From Byssothecium circinans (lineage: Eukaryota > Ascomycota > Dothideomycetes > Pleosporales > Massarinaceae), in NCBI GenBank assembly GCA_010015675.1, contig ML977003.1, forward strand, positions 122,936 to 142,019: a DNA stretch of 19,084 nucleotides, written 5' to 3'. Below the pieces are notes generated by a model. It was not told the origin of the DNA, did not search any database, and saw only the letters and a list, made by a program, of their open reading frames with translations. Positions 1-7,929 of this stretch are shown here, in pieces; positions within the stretch are counted from its first letter, which is position 1; each line of letters begins with the position of its first letter. The position numbers and the translations under genes were made by a program.

Positions 1-304
1 GTTTAGCTATTAATCTATAGGTAAAGGTAGGTTTTACCTAAGATTTTCTTTTTTACTAATAACTATTTTATTACGTAAGCTAAGGCTATAACAATTTAAT
101 AGCTGTTAGATTATATATATATCTATCTAGGTTTAAAATTTTGAAAGAAAATATTAAGGTTTAGCTTTGTTATTAAGATAATACTCTTTGATTTTCCTTG
201 CCAAGAAAAAGTGGCCGCTTCGGTGGGGTGGCCGCTTCGGTGGGGTGGCCGCTTCGGTGGGGTGGCCGCTTCGGTGGGGTGGCCGCTTCGGTGGTGCTTT
301 ACGT
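1..304. mobile_element. Right end of a TIR DNA element (partial, cut by window edge)
   Basis: This is the right-hand end of the same element found complete at 5525-6579. Bases 1-210 align with 6328-6540, sharing the blocks attttattacgtaagctaag and aggtttagctttgttattaa. It ends in gtggtgctttacgt followed by TA at 305-306, matching the terminal acgt plus TA duplication of the complete copy. No protein-coding frame is visible. The terminal part carries five copies of a 17-bp GC-rich unit where the complete copy has one or two. The interior is RIP-like, but the GC-rich terminus keeps its CA and TG dinucleotides. It is probably a non-autonomous Tc1/mariner-type element, judged only from the TA duplication and TIRs. 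Confidence 0.75.
211..296. repeat. 17-bp minisatellite, five units
   Basis: Five tandem copies of the unit tggccgcttcggtgggg start at 212, 229, 246, 263 and 280; the last unit diverges after tggccgcttcggtgg. The array lies at the terminus of the TIR element. The corresponding termini of the complete copy have one unit (left end, near 5534-5550) and two units (right end, 6539-6570), so the count varies between copies. Confidence 0.95.
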
Positions 305-545
305 TATAAGCTAAATAGCCTTATTAACTACCTACTTAAGTATTAGTAATAATTAAGTAGTTATTAACTAATAATACTAGAAAACTATTATAAGAATACG
401 CTTTAGTAAGCCTAAGTAGCTTTACTTTTATAGTTACTATACTACCTCTAATACTAATTAATACACTACCTCTATTATATAAGTGCCTGTACTATACTAG
501 CAATACATCACCTGTCCGCTAAATCTATATACGGCTAGATGAAAC
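305..545. other. AT-rich, RIP-mutated tract with no identifiable gene
   Basis: This stretch is dominated by TA-rich words with few CA or TG dinucleotides up to about 485. It then grades into normal composition by ~545. It is the DNA into which the left TIR element inserted. I could not assign it to Copia, Gypsy or Fot, and no coherent reading frame was evident. Confidence 0.5.
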
Positions 546-561
546 TAGGGTGCGAGCTTGG

Positions 562-635
562 CCTGCAGTAGCCTCACCACGGGCCACTACAGTGGTGCTC
601 CCTATTACTTAGTGTGGTGCTCCTTACCACCTGCC
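562..635 (+). repeat. Left arm of inverted repeat flanking the GMC gene
   Basis: This 74-nt arm matches the reverse complement of 2758-2841. The blocks tcaccacggg, gtggtgctccctatt, cttagtgtg and tgctccttaccacctgcc all match. Within aligned blocks there are about three substitutions, plus two single-base indels and one 10-nt gap. The right arm has a 10-nt stretch between gtagcct and gtagtct that is missing here, as expected from slippage between those short direct repeats. The arm contains two direct copies of gtggtgctcc (near 592 and 614). Similarity stops at both ends: beyond cctgca on the outer side and ctgcc on the inner side. Confidence 0.9.
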
Positions 636-686
636 ATCAGCACACAGGTTTTGCTCGTCTCGTCATTCCTACCTTTCCAAAGCACC

Positions 687-2647
687 ATGGCCACGATCTT
701 TCAGAAACTTCCAAATGGACTCACAGAAGTGGACATGATACTAGCTGGAGGTTAGTCTCGTCTTCCATCCTTCTTTCGATTGAATTAACGGTGCTGTAGG
801 TGGAACAGCTGCTTGCGTCATTGCCGGACGCCTGGCAGAGGCGGATCCTCAGTTGTCCATCCTGGTTATTGAGCAGGGCCCAAACAACTTGGACGTCCCG
901 ACAGCTGTACACCCGGCTTTGTTCATGAGCGGTCTGTTGCCCACAAGCAATGCAACTCTCTTTTACCAAAGTAAAGCGGAGAAGCAGCTTAACAACAGGG
1001 AACTTGTCGTCCCTTCTGGAGGGACCCTTGGAGGGGGATCTTCTATCAACCTCATGATGTACTCCAGGGCTCAACGCTCTGATTTCGACTCATGGAATGT
1101 TCCCGGCTGGTCTGCAGATGACATGATTCCTTATCTACAGAAGGTATGCGCTCTCGACCCTGCATCAAACAAATTGAACACCTCTGACAGCTCTCAGCTT
1201 GAAACATACCTTGGGCCAGGGCCGAAGTCCGTACATGGTTACGATGGCCCAATAACTGTATCTGAAGGTACCTACCGTGCGAATCGGTCGACACGAGATT
1301 ACATCCAAGCTGCTGGCCAAGTAGGGTACCCTGAGATCGAGGATCTGTCCGCGCTAGACTACAACAACGGTGTTCAACCTGCTCTACACTTTATCGGAAC
1401 AGACGGTCTGCGACAGGATACTGCGTTCAGATATATCCACCCAAAGATTCAAAGCGGGAAGTATCCGGGTCTGAATGTGCTTGTTGACACGCAAGTCAAA
1501 CGTGTCATCTTCGAGGGGAAGAAAGCGATTGGTGTCGAATTCAGACCAAACCCGAAAGTTCAAGCAAACGGTACTTATTCCACTGTAAGGGCGAGGAAGA
1601 TGGTTATTGTGTCTTCTGGGGCATTGGGAACGCCACTAATCCTAGAGCGATCTGGAATTGGTAACCCTGACATCTTGAAGAATGCTGGAATTGAAGTCGT
1701 CTCTCCTCTTTCTACGGTTGGTGAGAACTACCAAGATCACCATCTGATCACGTATCCGTACTATACCGACCTCAACGAGGATGAGACACTCGATGCTCTT
1801 TTCTCTGGCCGTTTAGACGCCCAGGCTGCAATCCAGAAAAACGCCTCGATTCTTGGCTGGAATGCTCAGGACGTCACAGGCAAGCTTCGACCAACTGACA
1901 AAGAAGTGGCGGAGCTAGGCCCAGCGTTCCAAGCAACTTGGGATAAAGAGTACAAGAACAACACCAACAAGCCACTCCTCTTGACAGCGCTTGTCAACTT
2001 GTGAGTTCACCCAAATCGCTCCAAGCTTTACCTGCCTAATTTCTACTAGTTTCCCTGCGGACCCGACTCTTGTTCCCGTTGGACAATATCTTACCGCGTC
2101 TGTCTTTACCGGATATCCTTTGTCTCGTGGGTCGATACACATAACTGGGCCCGAGATCGACGACAAGCCAGATTTCACCACTGGATTTTTTACTGACCCT
2201 AAGGATGTGGACATTTTGAAACACGTATGGGCTTACAAGAAGTCAAGAGAAATCTTTCGTCGCATGAAGACTTACCGTGGTGAGGTGGAGATCCTCCATC
2301 CGCAGTTCGCGCCGAACTCTAGTGCCGCGCCAGTCCGACTCAACGAGAGCCTATCTAGGAACATTTCTGACGTTGAATATACGCCCGAGGATAACGATGC
2401 AATCAAAAAATGGGCCCGGGAACAAGTAGGAACGACATGGCACTCTATGGGAACTTGCCGGATGGGTGCTCGCGAAGACAATGCCGTCGTCGACCAGTAT
2501 CTGGCTGTGTACGGAGTCGAAGGCCTGAAAGTCGCGGATATGAGTATTCCGCCGCTGAATGTTGCTGCGAACACGATGGACACAGCAGTGGCGATTGGTG
2601 AAAAGGCGGCCGAGATCTTTATCAAGGAGCTTGGGCTCTCTTGTTGA
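687..2647 (+). CDS. GMC-family FAD oxidoreductase, alcohol (methanol) oxidase-like, four exons
   Basis: Exons 687-750, 800-1143, 1198-2000 and 2050-2647 join to 602 codons plus TGA. All three introns are GT-AG (49, 54 and 49 nt); the second has a ctgac branch-like site and is a multiple of three. The start is caccATGg, a good context. Residues 20-26 (AGGGTAA, completed by splicing) form the FAD-binding glycine loop, with the usual VIE acidic end of the second strand about 30 residues on. Both GMC signatures are present: GGTLGGGSSIN, and SGALGTPLILERSGIG. His535 in TTWHSMGTC and Asn578 in NVAANT are the expected catalytic pair of alcohol oxidases. Family enzymes oxidise primary alcohols to aldehydes, reducing O2 to H2O2. 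No signal peptide and no C-terminal peroxisomal tripeptide are seen (it ends GLSC). The length is normal and no lesions are seen; substrate is uncertain. Confidence 0.92.
751..799 (+). other. Intron 1 of the GMC gene
   Basis: The 49-nt intron runs from gttagt to gctgtag. Splicing joins ctggag to gtggaaca in phase 1 and completes the GGGTAA dinucleotide-binding loop, which is otherwise broken by an in-frame TAG at 751-756. The family motif therefore fixes this intron. Confidence 0.9.
1144..1197 (+). other. Intron 2 of the GMC gene (in frame, no stop)
   Basis: A 54-nt segment from gtatgc to ctctcag, with ctgac 11 nt before its end. It has no stop and keeps frame, so a naive translation retains 18 extra residues (starting VCALDP). 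Fungal alcohol oxidases run directly from the LQK-like helix into LETYxGPG, which splicing restores. Confidence 0.82.
2001..2049 (+). other. Intron 3 of the GMC gene
   Basis: A 49-nt intron from gtgagt to ctactag, with gcctaat as a possible branch site. Without it the frame stops at TGA (2002-2004). With it, LVN runs into FFPADPTLVPVGQY, the expected continuation of the family. Confidence 0.92.
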
Positions 2648-2757
2648 GCTTCTGAGATTATTGTGGACGTCGTACGCTCGCTTTTCCGTAGTCCAATGCC
2701 AATTGCACATTCACTAGATTGCGCCGTCTCCCGATTTGTGTTGAGAAGGGCAATTGC

Positions 2758-2841
2758 GGCAGGTGGTAAGGAGCATCACACTAAGCAATAGGGAGCACCA
2801 CAGTAGTGCCCGTGGTGAGACTACCCCAGGCTACTTGCAGG
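2758..2841 (-). repeat. Right arm of inverted repeat flanking the GMC gene
   Basis: Reverse-complement partner of 562-635, starting 110 nt after the stop codon. It is the longer arm (84 nt) because it keeps a 10-nt stretch lost on the left. Arms and contents span 2280 bp. No clear target-site duplication was found outside the arms: cgagcttgg on the left and ctgctattg on the right do not match. The repeat is in normal-composition DNA and not visibly RIP-mutated. Confidence 0.9.
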
Positions 2842-2977
2842 CTGCTATTGACGTTGGCGGTTTCCTGTCCTGGATTAGGAGCTAGCCTTATACAAACTTC
2901 GACCGACGCTAGCAGGGTTCTGTGACGGGATCCCTGTTTGTCCCGTCGGAGTTGACAAGACGCAGTACCGGCAGAAT

Positions 2978-3096
2978 GGGTGACTTCCAGAACTAATTAG
3001 GTCACATGCTCGGCAAGATCCCAGTTTTGGCCAATCAACGATAGATTGTCATACAATTTACCGAGCACGTGACGGAATTAGTTCTGAAAGTTGCCC
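2978..3096. repeat. Imperfect palindrome with 36-bp arms, MITE-like
   Basis: The arms 2978-3013 and 3061-3096 pair at 30 of 36 positions, including a perfect core cagaactaatt and the block tgctcgg. They surround a 47-nt spacer containing ccaatca. Four of six mismatches are transitions. The total length of 119 bp would suit a small miniature inverted-repeat element or the relic of one. No target-site duplication is obvious. Confidence 0.8.
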
Positions 3097-4348
3097 TTTG
3101 TACGTGGGGCTAGTGTTCCATCGAACCTTGGGGCTAAGACGGCCCGCCCCAGCGATCCAGAGGACCGGATCTGCTTCTTCCTCCGGTTGGAGTCATCGTA
3201 CGAAACTCCGTTCGTAAACAATGTGCTAACTGCATATCAATCTCTACCATAAATAGAATAGTCGAGTGGTAGGGCTCTATACCTCTCCATTCGTTTTGCA
3301 CTTAAAGGAATGGCGGGGGCGGCGTAGTTGCCTTCACGCACTCATCATCGTTCATGCATGTCAGACACAGGGGAGCGACGGAAGCGGTTTGATGCCCGCA
3401 CGTGTGCTTTCATGTGCTTAATGTTCGGTAAAACACTAAGGCTGTCTTTTTGGGTCCATGGCTACGCACGCGTGCGGCGTAGCTAACGTCGGGAGAACCT
3501 GGATCCGGGTGTCTCACTTGCGCTGCGAGGCAATGAATCAAAGTATATTGAAAAATGCTTGGCTGGTCGCTTATGGGATGCTTGCAGTACGGTTGCGCGC
3601 TTGGCTGGGCTTCATTAAGGCACGTCCGTTCCCAGTGGGCGGTGGTTGTGGAGGTTGTGGAAGATGTGGATGTTGTCGTAGCACCATAGGTAGGTATCAG
3701 CACGAAACCGCTTTGCCGGCTCTTCCTGGATCTTTTCTTTCGCACGCGGGTCGAGCATCCTGCTGTGAGTAATTGACCTGGGTATATCGAAACTCCTTAT
3801 CTTGCGAGCGGGCTGAGCTTCCTGCGTTGACGCCTCGCCACACTTGCATCGTTGTCTTTCTCGAAACGGCCCGGGGGAAGTCCTGCTCGAATGCACTCAT
3901 GCGGCGGCGTATACAAGTATCCTCGTCAAGACCCGATTATAAGGATCACATAGTGGTGCCTTTTTTTGGACCGTTCCTTGAGGCATGCGGGCCTTCATTC
4001 AAAGCTGCATGCGACCTGTATGCACACCTACGGCACGGCGTGAATTGCGCTCTCATCCACCTACCATCGGTGTGCTGCCCTACAATCAATATTGTGATAG
4101 TTCCAGGAAGACTTGAAGACGTGAAGACGCGGAAAAGCTGACTCCGGTCCAAAAAGAGAAGTGTCTTCGCAAGTCATGGTTCCCCCGGGTGCTGTATGCG
4201 GCACGCGCAGCAACGCGCGCCGCTCCGCCAGAGTCAGCTTTTCGAGGGAAAGCAATGTCATACGGACAGTAAAACCATTGCGCTCAATCAGAAAGCTTGA
4301 AGAAAGCCAGTTTGGTGCGAATGCGGGACAGGATACTCTGGCATAGAA

Positions 4349-4364
4349 AGAAGAGGCACGGGCG
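4349..4364 (+). repeat. 16-bp direct repeat, copy 1
   Basis: The sequence agaagaggcacgggcg recurs exactly at 4535-4550, 186 bp downstream. The flanking bases differ. Function unknown; it could be a shared upstream element of the dehydrogenase fragment. Confidence 0.6.
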
Positions 4365-4534
4365 CCTCTGTTAGGTAGGCACGTACTCAAGCCATTACGC
4401 TGACTAGAATCTTACGGACGGCAGTTTCCGCAATCTTTTTGGGACTTTTCAAAGCTGGGTGGTGAATTACCGCAAATCTAGGTTCTGCGATATATGATAT
4501 TGCGTGCGGATGATGCATGAACATCGATGCAGTG

Positions 4535-4550
4535 AGAAGAGGCACGGGCG
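4535..4550 (+). repeat. 16-bp direct repeat, copy 2
   Basis: Exact second copy of agaagaggcacgggcg, 240 bp upstream of the dehydrogenase start codon. Confidence 0.6.
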
Positions 4551-4790
4551 GCAATATTACGTACCCATAGCCACCCTTGATGAGCCACCATGCGCGTCAA
4601 GCAGGCGGGTATGGGCAAGGGGTTGTTTGGGTTTATGAACTGTAAGCTCGGGAAGATGATCTCTGGGGTACCCATGGTATACAAGCTGCTGTCTATCAAT
4701 ACGCCGTCGACGGTGACACAACATCAATTCTACTTCGTCTCTAACAATCTATCGCTCTCTTTACTGCGATCACTAGCTAGTCAAGGAAGC

Positions 4791-4955
4791 ATGCCGCAAC
4801 TCACCTGGTTCGTTACCGGGCGTTCGTCCGGATTTGGCAAGTCCCTCGCAGCCGCCCTCATCGCGCGAAGAGAGCAAGTCATCATCACAGTCCGTAATGT
4901 GGACAATATTGCCCACTTACAGAGTGAGGCTGTACTACCGCTTCAGCTGGACATC
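4791..4955 (+). pseudogene. Short-chain dehydrogenase/reductase, N-terminal fragment cut by Copia
   Basis: Only 55 codons remain. The start MPQLTWFVTG is the usual N-terminus of classical SDR proteins, so the ATG at 4791 is preferred over an in-frame ATG at 4590. The NAD(P)-binding TGxxxGxG motif is present as TGRSSGFG at residues 9-16; Arg11 is unusual where Thr or Ala is common. The second strand and an acidic LQLDI turn follow. Homology stops at LDI, exactly at base 4955, and the next bases are the TGTTGAAA terminus of an LTR. The remaining ~200 residues, including the Ser-Tyr-Lys active site, are absent here and would lie beyond the transposon stack to the right of the window. The fragment itself shows no RIP and no stop. 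Confidence 0.85.
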
Positions 4956-5107
4956 TGTTGAAATGAGGCTCTAAGCGAGTGGGAGAAAGTGATTGATTGA
5001 GTGATCAAGCGGAAACTATCTAAGAGGACTATATATATATAGTCCGTGGTGAGTCACGTAACGCTATTCATGTAACTAAACTAGCCTAAGAATACTATCC
5101 TTTAACA
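4956..5107 (-). repeat. 3' LTR of the minus-strand Copia-side element
   Basis: A 152-bp segment bounded by TGTT...AACA. On the minus strand it begins TGTTAAAGG and is immediately preceded by a purine tract aaaggggag, the arrangement expected at a 3' LTR. It contains the perfect 18-bp palindrome gactatatatatatagtc (5027-5044), a probable TATA region of the LTR promoter. The outer ~100 bp keep many CA and TG dinucleotides, while the inner end is AT-shifted. The partner 5' LTR is outside the window. Assignment to the Copia pol at 7930-10555 follows from orientation and position. Confidence 0.75.
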
Positions 5108-5522
5108 CTCCCCTTTAAGGCTAATTATAAAAAGCTCCCCTAGATCTATATCCCCTTAGATACTCTACCCTAAAACTATATCCTATTAAGCTAATATAAG
5201 ATAGATAAAGTCTTTAAACTAATTATCCTCCTTCTTTACCTTATAGTCCCTAAAGCCTATAAGCTAGATAATACACTTAGCTAAGTAGGTAGTATATTAG
5301 TTATCTACGTAGCCTAGTAAGTAAAAAAATACGTTACTAATTCCCCTATTTTTATAATAGGTATAGAGCTTATATTAAAAACTATTTAAAAGCTTTTTTT
5401 AGCTTTTAGCTTACCTTTTATAACCTTTCCCATATATAATAGGGTAGTTTAATATATTACTATTATATATAAAAAGAGCCTTATTACCTTATTCTTATTT
5501 AGTAATAATAGTAACCTAAGTA
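5102..5522 (-). pseudogene. Unrecognised ORF, C-terminal part, ending at the Copia-side LTR
   Basis: On the minus strand a protein-like frame runs from 5522 to a TAA at 5104-5102, which lies in the LTR's own TGTTAA start. Its in-frame stops are TAA or TAG and could come from Gln or Trp codons by RIP. Legible stretches include KVKKEDN and FRDYK, and it ends ISLKGEC. The frame continues from 6582-7340: removing 5525-6579 with one TA joins the two parts without a frameshift. I do not recognise the family. It is not in the frame of the Copia pol (different codon phase). It may be an extra ORF of this element, or the tail of another element hosting Copia. Confidence 0.45.
5108..5118 (-). other. 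Polypurine tract of the Copia-side element
   Basis: On the minus strand this reads as a purine run ending ggggag directly against TGTT of the LTR. It would prime plus-strand synthesis in reverse transcription and defines the element's orientation. Confidence 0.65.
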
Positions 5523-5524
5523 TA

Positions 5525-5646
5525 ACGTATTCCACCACCGAAGCGGCCACTTTTTGCTTGGCAGAAAATCAAAGATTCAACCTTTAATAACAATTTAAAT
5601 ATTAGAGCTATTAAGCTGAAGTTTTAAACCTAGATATATATAATAT
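5525..5646 (+). repeat. Left terminal inverted repeat of the 1055-bp element
   Basis: Matches the reverse complement of 6436-6579. Shared blocks include acgtattccaccaccgaag, gcggccacttttt, cttggca and ttttaaacctagata, with one 17-bp unit instead of two. Confidence 0.8.
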
Positions 5647-5833
5647 AGACTAAAAGGATTATGAAAAAATATTCTAGGATTTCTAATAGCTTAGTAAGCT
5701 ATATAAGTATAGAGAATACTAGGTTACTCTTAGTATATAGCGGATAAATACCTACTAAACTAGCTAAATAAGTTATAATAACTTTAGAGCTAGTTTATAT
5801 ATATATAATACACCTATTAGCACTAAAATTTTA

Positions 5834-6254
5834 GCGTGCAGCCTAGACCTATTAGAGAATTAGCGTAGGGAGGGTAGAGTTTCCTAAAATTAGAAAAATA
5901 TAATTAAATATTTTATCTAGCTAGATATTCTTACTTTTCTTCTTTTAATAAACTTTATATATATATATAGTAGTAATATAAATAGTTAGCTATTAGAAAA
6001 TAGCTTATATAAGCTATATTATAAGGCAGTGTTAAGATTTTTATAAAAACCTATACTTACTAGGCTAGATCTTTTAGTTTTAGAGGTATTTACTTACTTT
6101 AAACTTATATATAGCTTTATTTAGTATATAATATCCTCCTCCTAAGAAGGAAGTAAGGATATCTAGTATATATAACTTTATTTAAAGGGTTTACTAATTT
6201 TTCTTACCGCCTACCTTATACCTACTATTATAGTATTAAATCTAGGCTGCACGC
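5834..6254. mobile_element. Smaller TIR element nested in the 1055-bp element
   Basis: tagcgtgcagcctag at 5832-5846 is exactly inverted as ctaggctgcacgcta at 6242-6256. If TA is the target duplication, the element is 5834-6254 (421 bp) with termini gcgtgcagcctag. These termini keep TG and CA in a surrounding that has almost none. No coding frame is seen. Non-autonomous MITE-type relic; the alternative is a subterminal inverted repeat belonging to the larger element. Confidence 0.6.
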
Positions 6255-6435
6255 TATAATAACTTAATAGCTACTAACTAATATACTAATAAGTAAGTCC
6301 TAAAAGTTATATAGTATATTACTAACGTTTAGGTATTAATCTATAGTATAAGGTAGATTTTAACTACTAATACTTTATAGGTTAATAACTATTTTATTAC
6401 GTAAGCTAAGGCTATAAAACTTTAATAGCTATTAG

Positions 6436-6579
6436 ATTATATATATATCTATCTAGGTTTAAAATTTCAAAAGAAAATATTAAGGTTTAGCTTTGTTATT
6501 AAGATAATACTCTTTGATGTTCCTTGCCAAGAAAAAGTGGCCGCTTTGGGGGTGTAGCCGCTTCGGTGGTGGAATACGT
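6436..6579 (-). repeat. Right terminal inverted repeat of the 1055-bp element
   Basis: Inverted partner of 5525-5646. It contains two 17-bp-type units, one altered to ggccgctttgggggtgta, and is homologous to bases 1-304, where five units are present. Confidence 0.8.
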
Positions 6580-6581
6580 TA

Positions 6582-7340
6582 CTAGAAGTTTACCTTATTA
6601 ATAATATCCTATTTAAGGTTCTTAGCTAATTAACTAGTAGAAGCGCTAGCGCTTATAATAAAGTAGCTAATAAAAGTAATTTAAAGATTCTTACCTTATA
6701 AAAAGGTATTAATAAAGCTAGGTACAGTATTAGATATATACTAGTTATTCTAAAGTTTAGCTTTAATTATAAAGATCTTTTACTTACTATCCTTATCCTA
6801 GATCTATTTACCTTATTTATTCTTCTTATATATAGAGTATATATATAGCTTAGAGTTCTTCTTATAGGTGCTATCTTAGTAAGTAATAGGCTTAAGGTAT
6901 AGCTATAGCTTATTTAGGAAGTAGTATACTATATATTTAAGCTACTATATAAGAGTAATAATACTAATAGCTAAATTTAGAAGAGTAGGTATAAGGGTAG
7001 GTTCTATAGTAAATTATAGTAAACTAATCTATTTTCTATATAGTATTTTACGCGTAGGTAGAAGGGTAATTAATTTACTATTAAAGAAGCCTATTAGGAG
7101 GTCTATAGTATTATTATAGGCTAAGGGATAAGTTAGTATTATAAGTAAGTTCTAGGATAATAAATTAGGATATCTCCTCTTAAATATAGCCTTTAGGGAT
7201 AGTAGTGTTTAATCTAAAGTTATATAGGTAGTATATAGCTATTAATATACTACTAGCTACTCTTATAGAGTAGCTAAGAATAAAAGGGGAAGAAAGAAAG
7301 AAGGTAGTTAAAAAGTAGCTAAGGTAGCTAGTAAAAGTAT
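6582..7340 (-). pseudogene. Unrecognised ORF, N-terminal and central part, RIP-degraded
   Basis: Read leftward from ~7340, the codon phase with its upper base at 6584 gives a coherent frame whose stops are TAA and TAG only. Legible pieces include FKRRYP, TYPLAYNN, LITLLPTRK, YKKNSKLYIYS and KDSK. It joins in frame to 5522-5102 across the TIR element. Together about 390 codons are readable; the true start cannot be seen because RIP may have removed ATG. No catalytic or zinc-binding motif is recognised. It lies downstream of Copia pol in the same orientation but another phase. Confidence 0.42.
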
Positions 7341-7929
7341 ACCTTATAGTACTATAGTATTATATAGAATTATATATATTTATTTTAATTTACTAGTAAA
7401 TTAGTAGCTATAGTAACTAATTCTAACACGTTTAGTATATAAGAAATAAATTAAGTCTAGGTATAGGTATTAGTATACTAGGAAAGGAAAGTATTAATCC
7501 TATATCTATAGTTAAGTTAACTTAGTATTACTTACCTATTTTAGTAGTACGTAAGTATAGAACTAGGTAGTATCCTAGCTTAATTATATAGAGGGTTCTT
7601 ACTATCTAGAAAGAGTATTCTAGCTTTACTATTAGCTAGGTGCATTAAAATAAGATGCTAAAAAGTAAATGCTTAAAGGTAAAGGAGTTAAGAAGTATAA
7701 GCCTATAATAGTGTAGATATAAGTCTATAATAGAGTAGTTATTATAGCAGGTATTTACCTAGCATGTGGTAAGGTAGGCGTCTTTATCCCCTTATTAATA
7801 GTAGGTTATTCTATAGAGTAGGCTTAGTTATAGTCTAATTATTATCTATTAATAGTATAAGAGCTAGTAGCCCCCTAGCATATAGTTATAAAGTAAGGCT
7901 TTATTAAAGTACCTAAGAAATAGGTGTTT
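7341..7929. other. AT-rich RIP-mutated tract, no assignable coding
   Basis: This lies between the end of recognisable Copia RNase H and the unrecognised ORF. Composition is the same TA-rich RIP type. Both neighbouring frames can be read a little way into it, but neither stays convincing. It may be Copia 3' untranslated sequence or a junction between two elements. Confidence 0.4.

Larger units (their letters stand above)
2842..4790. other. Intergenic GC-normal spacer with no recognisable gene
   Basis: Open frames of 60-120 codons occur on both strands, but none carries a motif I recognise, none has supported introns, and several overlap each other antisense; I treat them as chance. The stretch contains a small GACGGGA/TCCCGTC hairpin (2924-2947), the large hairpin at 2978-3096, a G-rich trinucleotide-like run at 3637-3685, and a 16-bp direct repeat (4349-4364 and 4535-4550). 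The last ~150 bases before 4791 are likely the promoter and 5' leader of the dehydrogenase fragment. Confidence 0.6.
5525..6579. mobile_element. 1055-bp TIR element with TA target duplication
   Basis: The ends are exact inverted copies (acgtattccaccaccgaag...), flanked by TA at 5523-5524 and 6580-6581. Similarity between the ends extends inward over about 120 bp (5525-5646 versus 6436-6579), with one 17-bp GC-rich unit on the left and two on the right. No transposase frame is visible, so it is non-autonomous. Its removal restores a reading frame in the host sequence. The interior carries a smaller TIR element (5834-6254). The GC-rich tips are spared by RIP while the interior is depleted of CA and TG. 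The TA duplication fits Tc1/mariner; the superfamily is inference. Confidence 0.85.

Noticed and set aside
211..296. CRISPR-like array
   Set aside because: The units are directly abutting 17-bp repeats without spacers, in a eukaryotic transposon terminus.
721..2710. Minus-strand and alternative-frame ORFs over the oxidase gene
   Set aside because: Shadows of the GMC gene; they lack motifs and the plus-strand spliced frame accounts for the whole region.
3410..4390. Several 60-120-codon open frames on both strands of the spacer, including one with a Gly/Cys run at 3637-3685
   Set aside because: They overlap one another antisense, have no recognisable domain, intron structure or start context. 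The Gly/Cys run comes from a simple G-rich trinucleotide-like repeat.
4590..4790. N-terminal extension of the dehydrogenase fragment starting at ATG 4590
   Set aside because: The SDR N-terminus is complete from MPQLTWFVTG at 4791; the 67 upstream codons show no SDR or targeting features and look like leader DNA.
5045..5053. cgtggtgag in the Copia-side LTR resembling the inverted-repeat arms of the oxidase gene
   Set aside because: Only nine bases match and similarity does not extend, so shared origin is not supported.
7206..7427. Possible 222-bp LTR bounded by tgttt...taaca
   Set aside because: No purine tract next to it and no matching 5-bp flanks. The phase of the unrecognised ORF reads into it, so the TG/CA-type ends are probably chance.
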